Shown here piece by piece: positions 1-7,300 of a stretch of 10,878 bases of DNA (its first letter is position 1; each line of letters opens with the position of its first letter). The notes beneath the pieces were generated by a model that saw nothing but the letters and a program-made list of their open reading frames with translations, did no database searches and had not been told where the DNA came from. The stretch covers positions 1-10,878 of the forward strand of contig CABSJL010000031.1 of the NCBI GenBank assembly GCA_902478055.1. The letters are read 5' to 3'. The stretch is from an uncultured Veillonella sp. (GTDB taxonomy: Bacteria > Bacillota > Negativicutes > Veillonellales > Veillonellaceae). The translations under genes and the position numbers were made by a program.

Positions 1-2
1 AA

Positions 3-56
3 ACGACACATAAGTCGGACCTAGGTAGATGGTGCTTTTGTATTACTATACTGTAA
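3..56 (+). CDS. possible 3' end of an upstream gene, cut by window start
   Basis: The third forward frame is open from the window edge to a TAA at 54-56 and encodes 17 residues, TTHKSDLGRWCFCITIL. The other two forward frames stop earlier (TAG at 22-24, TAA at 11-13). A hairpin follows directly after the stop, which fits a gene end. The residues TTH..D...W resemble the TTHGDNRDWY stretch near the C-terminus of the large exoprotein later in this window, so this could be the end of another toxin tip. The stretch is far too short to be sure that it is coding. Confidence 0.25.
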   Translation, partial: TTHKSDLGRWCFCITIL

Positions 57-57
57 A

Positions 58-88
58 TGCCAGTGATAACGCTTTGGCAATCTTTGTT
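58..88 (+). terminator. weak hairpin, possible terminator
   Basis: TGCC-AGTG, loop ATAA, CGCT-TT-GGCA forms an 8-pair stem (58-79) with one G-U pair and a two-base bulge. It is followed by an imperfect T-rich run at 81-88. It lies 1 nt after the TAA at 54-56. The tail is interrupted, so termination would be weak. Confidence 0.3.
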
Positions 89-136
89 AAGGCTAAATAT
101 AAAAATAAATAAAAAATAACAATGTTAAAATATCCG

Positions 137-166
137 TTGGTGATATAAGTTGGTTTAATATATAAT
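137..166 (+). promoter_or_regulatory. candidate sigma-70-type promoter for the small-gene array
   Basis: TTGGTG (137-142) and a perfect TATAAT (161-166) are separated by 18 nt, about 50 nt before the first small gene. The -10 box lies inside TTTAATATATAATT (154-167), which is identical base for base to the -10 region in front of the tpsB gene. The -35 match is poor, and AT-rich DNA produces TATAAT by chance, so confidence is low. Confidence 0.35.
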
Positions 167-214
167 TGAAATATAGAAGTGAATTGAATATTAACTAGTC
201 TTAAAGGAGACATT

Positions 215-643
215 ATGAAAGTATGGAGCGGTGTAAAATCTATATTAGATCGAACACCTTTTACAGTTAAATTTTATATTGGTTTTGTCTTATTTGGATT
301 CTTACTAATGGGCCTTGTTTCTTTAAATGCGTATATTAAAAGGCCGGAGCAAATGCAAAGCCTTCAATTATATGAGCAAAAATTAGAAAGCATATCCTCG
401 AAAAAAGTAAATGAAAAGTATTATACATCTGGTAGAAATGCTCAAAATAATAATCTTGAAATTACGTACGACTCTCTTACAATTGGAGATGTTAAAGGAA
501 TACTTTCAAAACAAAATATAGGTTGGAATGAAATTAACAAGAATCGTATTGTTGGACATGATTATGATACTAATATTTATCTTGAACTATTTAAAGAACG
601 AGGCTCTGATAAAGTGACTTTAATATTACAAAGAAGGAATTGA
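215..643 (+). CDS. small single-pass membrane protein, candidate immunity-type protein (array gene 1)
   Basis: This is a 142-residue protein that I do not recognise as a named family. A basic N-terminus (about residues 1-19, containing KVWSGVK and DRTPFTVK) is followed by one strongly hydrophobic segment at about 20-40. A polar domain of about 100 residues comes next, so the predicted topology is N-in with the C-terminal domain in the periplasm. The start is well supported: an AAAGGAG ribosome binding site sits a few bases before the ATG. The C-terminal half (ITYDSL...D..GIL...IGWNEI...LILQRRN) resembles the protein at 1275-1706 (ITKDSL...DI.SI...GEWELI...VVLARNN), which suggests that the two are diverged paralogues. 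It is the first of four consecutive genes with the same layout. An immunity role is inferred from that layout and from the nearby CDI-like locus. It could instead be an unrelated small envelope protein. Confidence 0.8.
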   Translation: MKVWSGVKSILDRTPFTVKFYIGFVLFGFLLMGLVSLNAYIKRPEQMQSLQLYEQKLESISSKKVNEKYYTSGRNAQNNNLEITYDSLTIGDVKGILSKQNIGWNEINKNRIVGHDYDTNIYLELFKERGSDKVTLILQRRN

Positions 644-727
644 TTTAGTATAGGCTGCAAAGTTCTGATAGCGTAATAATTAATATATTATGTAGAATTC
701 CGAATGAAAGTAGAGGTTGATTAGCTG

Positions 728-1216
728 ATGTGGAAAAAGCGATTGCTAATAATTAGCATATTAGGAAATATTTTTTCGCTGTTTTTAATTGGTATCTATT
801 TTCTAGTGAATTCCTGGTTTTTTCATGCCGAATTAGGAAGTGTGGTTGGTATAAAGCCAGATTATTTAATTCAGTTAAATAATGAAGGCGTATTGTATGA
901 TTACAGACAAATGATTAGAATTGGATCTGGTATCAAGTCATATAAATTAATAAACTCCTTAGAATCAGATAATTATCATATATACAAATCAATTTATAAA
1001 CATCAAATTTTTATTGGTCAAGTTGATCATATTCAACAAAAATATATTATTTATGATGGATATTTAGATCACTATATGTTTGTAAATCTTAAATTTGATA
1101 TGGATGAAAAACAATATGATGATTTTATTGGAAGAATAAAGATAATAGATGATTACGAGAATGTTCCTATAAGATATCGGCGTTTAATTGAAAGTGGCAA
1201 CTGGGAATATCTTTAA
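728..1216 (+). CDS. small single-pass membrane protein (array gene 2)
   Basis: This is a 162-residue protein of unknown family. It begins MWKKRLL and has one hydrophobic helix at about residues 6-30, without an obvious signal peptidase site or lipobox. The remaining roughly 130 residues are rich in Tyr, Ile and Asp and are probably periplasmic. An AGAGG at 712-716 precedes the ATG at a rather long spacing of 11 nt, so translation may be modest. The gene follows array gene 1 after 84 nt with no clear terminator between them, so co-transcription is likely. I see no convincing sequence similarity to the other small proteins beyond the shared architecture. Its role as an immunity protein is inferred from position only. 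Confidence 0.8.
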   Translation: MWKKRLLIISILGNIFSLFLIGIYFLVNSWFFHAELGSVVGIKPDYLIQLNNEGVLYDYRQMIRIGSGIKSYKLINSLESDNYHIYKSIYKHQIFIGQVDHIQQKYIIYDGYLDHYMFVNLKFDMDEKQYDDFIGRIKIIDDYENVPIRYRRLIESGNWEYL

Positions 1217-1274
1217 TTCTCTAGCTGCTCTGCTCGATAGATCTAGTATATAGGCAATATAGAGGGGGTTAGCG

Positions 1275-1706
1275 ATGAAATTTAAAACAATTTATTCTGT
1301 TGTTTGGTACACATTTGTAGGCTGTTTTTTCGTATGGCTAATTTGTGGATTAGGCTATAGGTTTTTGTTTAATGATACTGTTGAGCAGTCTAGAATAGAA
1401 TTGACACAAGCTTTAAATGCAGCTTTTCCACGGGAACACTATATAATTGATGGAGATGTATATGATTCGAACAGAAGAAATCTATTATCTATAGGAGTAT
1501 CAATAAACATAACGAAGGATTCACTACATAAAGATATAGAATCAATAAAACCTATAAGTGGGGAGTGGGAGTTAATTGACCAAACTAAGTCTCTTTATGT
1601 ATATGAAAATGAATCATATAGAGTATATGTAACAAAGAATTCAGAGAATGATGGATATATTGTAGTGTTAGCACGTAATAATTGGTTAGAAATATTGCAT
1701 TTATAA
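1275..1706 (+). CDS. small single-pass membrane protein, paralogue-like to array gene 1 (array gene 3)
   Basis: This is a 143-residue protein with a short basic N-terminus (MKFK) and one membrane helix at about residues 7-29. A C-terminal domain of about 110 residues is probably exposed to the periplasm. A purine-rich GAGGGGG ribosome binding site at 1262-1268 supports the ATG at 1275. By eye its C-terminal domain aligns with array gene 1: ITKDSL against ITYDSL, then D(I/V)xxI, then GEWELI against GWNEI, and an ending of LARNN against LQRRN. The lengths are nearly equal (143 and 142 residues), which supports common descent. It lies 58 nt after array gene 2 in the same orientation. No enzymatic motif is visible. 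An immunity or other envelope function is inference. Confidence 0.8.
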   Translation: MKFKTIYSVVWYTFVGCFFVWLICGLGYRFLFNDTVEQSRIELTQALNAAFPREHYIIDGDVYDSNRRNLLSIGVSINITKDSLHKDIESIKPISGEWELIDQTKSLYVYENESYRVYVTKNSENDGYIVVLARNNWLEILHL

Positions 1707-1757
1707 TTCATTATTAGGGATAAAAGCTTTTGTAGGTTGTTATATTATAGTGAGCTT

Positions 1758-2252
1758 ATGGAGAAATATTACAATTATATAAATATGAATAAAATAATAG
1801 ATTTTTTAAAGAGTTTACTGCAGCTATCAAAGGTATTGGTAATTACTTTTGGTCTATTTCTCTTTATAGGTGGGGGTTGGTTATATCATGATTTACAGTA
1901 TCGGTATGTAGTTGATAGCAGATACAATACAATTTTTGATAAGGCCTATAGTGTTTATCTTATTAACAAAGGTATTTCGATGGATATTATTAATGATAAA
2001 ATTTATGCGATGAATGATGATGTATATGTTATTATCAATCAAGAGAGCAATACAATTATTGTATATTATTTAAATCCAGAAGATGTTGAAACTATAAATA
2101 ATTTTACTAGATTACAACAACGGTATTACGGTGATAATATGATATTACAACCGATTGAAAGTTTAGGTCCATCTGAAACATTTGATATATATAAGAAATT
2201 GTCAGAAGTGCCTGGAAGGTTTAAATCACAAGGTAGCCGAATTTCTTTTTGA
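1758..2252 (+). CDS. small single-pass membrane protein (array gene 4), start uncertain
   Basis: The last gene of the upstream array encodes a protein of unknown family. The frame is open from a TTG at 1737, but that codon directly abuts its only purine-rich stretch. An ATG at 1758 has a weak AGTGAG upstream, and an ATG at 1785 gives the N-terminus MNKIIDFLKSLLQLSK. The 1758 start yields 164 residues and the 1785 start 155. Starting at 1785 would best match the layout of its neighbours, with a short amphipathic or basic N-terminus and then one helix. The hydrophobic segment SKVLVITFGLFLFIGGGWLY is followed by about 115 polar residues, predicted periplasmic. The gene is followed within 20 nt by a strong terminator, so it ends the transcription unit. 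Confidence 0.72.
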   Translation: MEKYYNYINMNKIIDFLKSLLQLSKVLVITFGLFLFIGGGWLYHDLQYRYVVDSRYNTIFDKAYSVYLINKGISMDIINDKIYAMNDDVYVIINQESNTIIVYYLNPEDVETINNFTRLQQRYYGDNMILQPIESLGPSETFDIYKKLSEVPGRFKSQGSRISF

Positions 2253-2269
2253 TAACAGTATAATTTAAG

Positions 2270-2311
2270 ATTCCAAGTTCTAACAATATAGTTAGGACTT
2301 GGAATTTTTTT
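2270..2311 (+). terminator. strong rho-independent terminator
   Basis: ATTCCAAGTTCTAAC (2270-2284) pairs with GTTAGGACTTGGAAT (2291-2305). All 15 positions pair, one of them as G-U, around a six-base AATATA loop. Six T residues follow at 2306-2311. It lies about 18 nt after the stop of array gene 4 and insulates the small-gene array from the two-partner secretion unit. Confidence 0.92.
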
Positions 2312-2504
2312 GAGTTTTGGTTTATTAGCTTTGTATAGGCTTTATTATCAACGTCTCTATATTTACTTTTAAACTTGAAATATTGTGGAAGCGTAAAAAC
2401 TTGAGTCTAAATGGAGTATCTCTTCTTCTGAATAGTATTTTAATTCTTTAATAATATTAGAACACCCAAAATATAAACAAAATATTAAAATATTTAATAT
2501 TTTA

Positions 2505-2535
2505 TTGCAAAAAAAAAGATAATTTAATATATAAT
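2505..2535 (+). promoter_or_regulatory. candidate promoter of the tpsB-tpsA unit
   Basis: TTGCAA (2505-2510) and a perfect TATAAT (2530-2535) are separated by 19 nt, much of it an A-tract that could act as a bent or UP-like element. The -10 lies in TTTAATATATAATT (2523-2536), identical to the sequence before the first small gene (154-167). The strong terminator upstream means that a promoter is needed here. The spacer is longer than the usual 17 nt. Confidence 0.5.
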
Positions 2536-2563
2536 TTACCTTATAAAGAAAGGAGAGGAATTA

Positions 2564-4261
2564 ATGAGAGTTGTATGTATCGCAGCAGGTTGTTTTGGCT
2601 TGCTGACCACATTCGGTACTATGCCTAGTTTTGCGGCAGAAGTATCAAATCCATTTATACAACAAGAAGCGGCCCGAGCCGATGCTTCATTACGCCAACG
2701 CGCAGAAGCACCAATGACTGGGGCCGTTTTGTCGCGTTCAGAATCTGGCTATACAGGTTTAGATAAAGCGCCAATGAAGTCATTACCTAAGGAAAGTACA
2801 TCGTTTGCAATAGAGCATATTGTAGTAACTTCTTCAGAACCAGTGTTACAAAAATATAAAAATCAATTGCAGGTATATAACCATAATCGCATTGGAACTG
2901 AGGGTATTCAGTTTTTACAAAAGGAATTACAAGAGCAACTGTTATCTGATGGGTATATTACGAGTCAAGTAGTTGTGCCAAATCAAGATTTACAGTCTGG
3001 TACACTCACTTTTGAGATTATGCCTGGCTATGTAGAAGATATTGTTCTTACAAATTCTAAAGCACGTACTAATTGGCGTAGTGCCTTTCCTGTAAGGCCG
3101 GGTTACGTATTACGTCGTCAAGCTCTTGAGCAAGGGATTGACCAAATGCGTAATGTACCAGGTCAAGATATTAAGATGACTATAGAGCCAGGTACAAAAC
3201 CATTACATTCTATTATTAAGCTTACTGTTGAGCAAAAAGGTTTCGTACACGGATCTTTGATGCTAGATAATTCTGGAAATAAATCGACAGGGACGTATCA
3301 AGGGGCTGTATTTTTATCTTTCAGTCAATTGGCAGGACTCAATGACGTATTAACTACTAGCTTTACAAAAGACATCAGTCATCATGATGATGGACATGGA
3401 TCAAAACAATATGCGGTTAGCTATTCCGTTCCTGACGGAAATCGTACGTATCGTATTTCAACGTATAAATATAGCTATAATCAATTAGTATTCATGCCAA
3501 ATGCGTTTCGTTCTTCTGGCACTACGCAAGGTACAGAATTTGCAGTAGAGCAAGTATTAAATAGAACAAGTCGCTCTAAGACTTCGGCTGTAGCTAAAGT
3601 CATTCATAAGGAGCGTCATAATTATTTAGATGATGTGGAGCTTGGTGTACAAGAGCAACATACAACCGCTGTTGAAGTGGGTTTATCTCATCGTCAATAT
3701 AGTGGGAATACTGTATCCGATGTATATCTATTCTATCGACAAGGCGTTAATGGATTGGGTGCTCAAGTACGGAGTTGGGAAGGCTTGTCAGACAATCCTA
3801 CTACGCTATATAAAATGGCAGGCTTAGAAGGTCAAGTTCAAACGGGTGTTCGTATAGGTCATAAGCAAGGTACGTATACGATGCGCTTTAGAAGCCAGTT
3901 TACAGATCAACGTCTATTCGGCACCGAACAATTTAGTATTGGTGGGCGCTATTCTGTACGAGGGTTTAGTGGTGAAGAAACCTTAAGAGGCGACTCTGGC
4001 TATTATGTACAAAATGAATGGGCATTACCATTTAGAAAACAACAAATCACTCCATATGTAGGTGTAGATATTGGACATGTATGGGGCCCATCTACAGAAA
4101 CACAATTAGGTAATACCTTAATTGGTGGTGTAGTTGGTGTCCGTGGTATGGTTGGTGACGATGTAAACTATGATGTATCACTAGGAACACCAATTAAGAA
4201 ACCAGATGGTTTTGATACAGATACGCGTGTGTGGGCCTTTAGAGGCAGCTATCAGTTTTAA
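2564..4261 (+). CDS. two-partner secretion outer-membrane transporter, TpsB (ShlB/FhaC/CdiB family)
   Basis: This 565-residue outer-membrane transporter exports the TpsA protein encoded just downstream. The size is normal for the family. A signal peptide ends near residues 22-25 (PSFAA). Next comes an Arg/Gln-rich stretch (about 35-50) like the plug-helix and linker region of FhaC-type proteins. A first POTRA domain (about 80-155) contains the typical FLQKELQEQLLSDGYITSQV pattern. A second POTRA domain follows at about 156-225 (RPGYVLRRQALEQGIDQM). A 16-strand-type barrel runs from about 226 to the end. The Omp85/TpsB hallmark VRGF is at 465-468, within GGRYSVRGFSGEETLRGDSG. The protein ends in phenylalanine (GSYQF), the usual signal for BAM-dependent assembly. 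The start has a strong AGGAG site at 2551-2555. The gap to tpsA is 66 nt with no terminator, so the two are co-transcribed. Confidence 0.96.
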   Translation: MRVVCIAAGCFGLLTTFGTMPSFAAEVSNPFIQQEAARADASLRQRAEAPMTGAVLSRSESGYTGLDKAPMKSLPKESTSFAIEHIVVTSSEPVLQKYKNQLQVYNHNRIGTEGIQFLQKELQEQLLSDGYITSQVVVPNQDLQSGTLTFEIMPGYVEDIVLTNSKARTNWRSAFPVRPGYVLRRQALEQGIDQMRNVPGQDIKMTIEPGTKPLHSIIKLTVEQKGFVHGSLMLDNSGNKSTGTYQGAVFLSFSQLAGLNDVLTTSFTKDISHHDDGHGSKQYAVSYSVPDGNRTYRISTYKYSYNQLVFMPNAFRSSGTTQGTEFAVEQVLNRTSRSKTSAVAKVIHKERHNYLDDVELGVQEQHTTAVEVGLSHRQYSGNTVSDVYLFYRQGVNGLGAQVRSWEGLSDNPTTLYKMAGLEGQVQTGVRIGHKQGTYTMRFRSQFTDQRLFGTEQFSIGGRYSVRGFSGEETLRGDSGYYVQNEWALPFRKQQITPYVGVDIGHVWGPSTETQLGNTLIGGVVGVRGMVGDDVNYDVSLGTPIKKPDGFDTDTRVWAFRGSYQF

Positions 4262-4327
4262 GTGTTGTAATCTAGTGCAGCTATACAATTAAATGGTGAA
4301 TGGTATGTACTAGAGAAGGAGAGTAAT

Positions 4328-7300
4328 ATGAATATAAGAAAGCATACAGCAGTGGCTATCTTTGCTGCATTGTTAGCGACTAACTCTGCACCATGGATTC
4401 CTATGGCCCTCGCTAATCCTGTTGTACCTGATCAAGGTAAATTAGGACCCAAAATAGAAGAAGCTAGAAATGGCATGACTGTCGTTAATATTAATACACC
4501 TAATGATAAAGGGTTATCACATAACCAATATAATGCATTCAATGTAGATGAAAAGGGACTTATTCTAAATAATGCGAATCGCCCTGTGAATACAGAGCTT
4601 GCAGGATATATTATGGGAAATCCTAATTTAGTAGGCCCTACGGCCAATACGATTTTGAATGAAGTAACTGGTACAGGCTCTACATCTATGAATGGTGCTC
4701 TTGAAGTCGCTGGGGATAAGGCACATGTTATCGTTGCCAACCCTAATGGTATTTCTTTTAATAATGGAACATTTATTAATGCAAGCAGTGCTACCCTTAC
4801 AACGGGTAATCCAATAATTAATAATGGTAGTGTTACAGGCTATAATGTACAAAAAGGTGCTATTACAGTCGGTGAAAAAGGTCTTAATGCCTCTAAAACG
4901 GCACGGACAGATGTGCTTGCTGAGGCTGTTAAGCTCAATGGTAAAGTTTGGGCCCAAGATGCTCAAGTTGTAACGGGGAAGAATAATATTTCCGTAGATG
5001 CTACTGGTAAAGTTACGAATGTTCACAAAACTGGTGAATCGAGTCAAGTCGGCCTTGATGTAGCTGCTATTGGTGGGATGTATGCTAATAGTATGTACTT
5101 AGTGGGTACCAATGACGGCTTTGGGGTTAATAACCAAGGCGTATTATCTGCACAAAACAAACTAACCTTAGATAGTACTGGTAAGTTGCAAAATACAGGT
5201 ACGATAGCTGCTTCAGATGCCAATATTACAACCAAAAGTCTAGAGCAGATGAATAAGGGTAAACTTTATGTAGATACAGCAAAGATTACTACTGACTCTG
5301 TAATACAAACTGGTAATGCTACGACTAAAGAAGCACCTGTTATGATTGCCCAAAAAGATTTGTCTATAGCAACAAAATCTATTGTTAATACAGATGGTAG
5401 TGTAATCAAAGCAGAAGGTAAATTACAGCTTGGTAAAACGATGGATGAGAAAGGTACCGTGTCTGGTAAAATGGATTCTGTAGTAAATACTGCATCTACC
5501 ATTGAGTTTGGTCAAGGCGGAGCTTTGCTTGCAACATCTGTAGACAATAAAAATGGTGGTATTACCCTTAAGCGTGTAGCTGTAGAGGGTAAAGAGCATG
5601 TTAAGAACGAAGTAGCTCCATCTGGCAGCATTAAGCGTTATCAATTGTCTGAGGAACGGATTTATGGACATGATGATGAAATTCCAAAAGATAAAGTAGT
5701 TGTACACTCTTCTGAGAATCTCCAACTTTCTATAAATGGTAAACATCATGATAGTTGGACTAAGTATGAATATGATCGTACTCGCGAAGTAGATGCAGTA
5801 GATACATCTAATCCTGGTCGAATTATTTCTGGTGGTAATTTACATGTGGATGTAGATCATATGGTGAATGAAGCTAGTCAAATTAGTGCTGCTGGCGATA
5901 TCACTGGTACTGTAGGTCATTATGAGCAAAGCAATCCTAAAGGTAATGAATATATAACTGAAGAGGGTACAGCTACAAGCTATAGCCGTCATCATAAAAA
6001 AGGGTGGGATACTACCAATATTCGTGAAGCGGAATATAAGAATACTAAGGTGAATCCTAAAGATGTACCTGTTGCCGTATATGGCGGTCATGTAGAAAAT
6101 AGTAAAAGTGATGCTACAGTAGATGCATCTTTATTAAATAGTATGAGTCAGTTATCGACGAACCCTAATACTACCTATGTGATTGAAACTGATCCAAACT
6201 TTACAAATCGTCGCAACTTCTTATCTTCTGATTACGTATTATCTCGTCTTAAATTAGACCCTATGAATATACAAAAACGTTTGGGTGATGGCTACTATGA
6301 GCAGCAACTCGTTATGCAAGAGATTATGCGTCAAACCGGTAAAAGTAGACTGCAATCTGGTCTTTCAGCAGAAGAACAATATCGTCAATTGATGGATGCA
6401 GGGATTAGTGTAACTAAATCTCAATCTATTGTATTAGGTAGAGGTTTAACAGAGGCTGAGCAAAAGAATCTTAAAGAGGATGTAGTGCTCCTAGTTAGTA
6501 AGTCTGTTGTATTACCAAATGGCAAAACTGAAACTGTGCTAGTACCTACTTTATATTTAGCACCAAACACAAAACGAGTAGAAGGTGGTGCTAATTTACA
6601 AGCCCAATCGATTAACCTATCTGTTGATACTATGCATAATAGTGGTAGCATTGTAGCGGATAAGGATGTGACTCTTACTGGTAATTCCATTCACAATGAT
6701 AATGGTCTTATTAAAGGTAACACGGCTACGGTTACAGCAAATGACGAAGTTCGTAATACACAAGGCACTATTATGGGCAACGATACAGTCTCTGTGTATG
6801 CTAAGAAAGACGTTGTTAATGAAGGTGGCACAATTACACAAACTAATACGGCAGGCTCCACAAAGGTTGTTGCGGGGCGTGATGTGATTAATAAAGGCGT
6901 GCAGTACGAGGCTGGTAATAGCAAGGTTGAGTGGAATAGTAGCAACAACCGTCGTGAAACGATAACTGGTGTCGATCAAGGCCGTATTGGTGGTGCTGGT
7001 CAAACAACAGTAGTAGCAGGACGTGATGTATCTATGGAAGCCGGTATTATATCCTCTGATGTGAATACAACTGTGACGGCAGGTCGTAATGTAACGATGA
7101 AAGCAATGAATGCTACACATGAACTTGAAGAACATCGTTTCGATAAAGGTAAATCTGGTGGTGGACACTCTCAAACGACTCAGTCTCATGATCTTGTGAA
7201 AGCACAATCATCGGTTGGTAGTAGCATTGAAGGCAAGAACGTTTCTGTTGTAGCCTCTGATGCAGTACAATTGGAAGGTAGTCAAGTGTTAGCAGCAGAT

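Larger units (their letters stand above)
2253..2563. other. intergenic region between the small-gene array and tpsB
   Basis: These 311 bases hold the terminator of the upstream array at their left end, and the promoter and ribosome binding site of the tpsB gene at their right end. Between about 2312 and 2500 the DNA is AT-rich, with stops in all frames. I see no coding remnant, RNA gene or clear operator there. Confidence 0.6.

Noticed and set aside
646..1255. Similar short sequences TAGTATAGGC (646-655) and TAGTATATAGGC (1244-1255) after array genes 1 and 2
   Set aside because: The match is short and imperfect, lies in AT-rich spacers and has no flanking similarity, so I cannot call it a repeat or recombination site.
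1737..1757. TTG at 1737 as the start of array gene 4
   Set aside because: The only purine-rich stretch directly abuts the TTG, leaving no spacing for ribosome binding. In-frame ATG codons at 1758 and 1785 give a layout closer to that of the neighbours.
3630..3827. Open frame of 65 codons on the + strand inside tpsB
   Set aside because: It overlaps the conserved TpsB barrel in another frame, has no recognisable content, and can be explained as a shadow.
6841..7100. AGRDV/AGRNV repeats in TpsA as a possible DNA repeat array
   Set aside because: The repetition is at protein level only, with irregular spacing (48 and 21 residues). It is normal haemagglutinin-repeat structure, not a CRISPR or tandem DNA repeat.
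6617..7207. Long antisense open frame inside tpsA (about 196 codons), and several shorter ones on both strands over 4432-9837
   Set aside because: They lie wholly within a clear coding gene and have Cys/Ile/Thr-rich improbable compositions. I see no reason to treat them as genes; they are shadows of tpsA codon bias.
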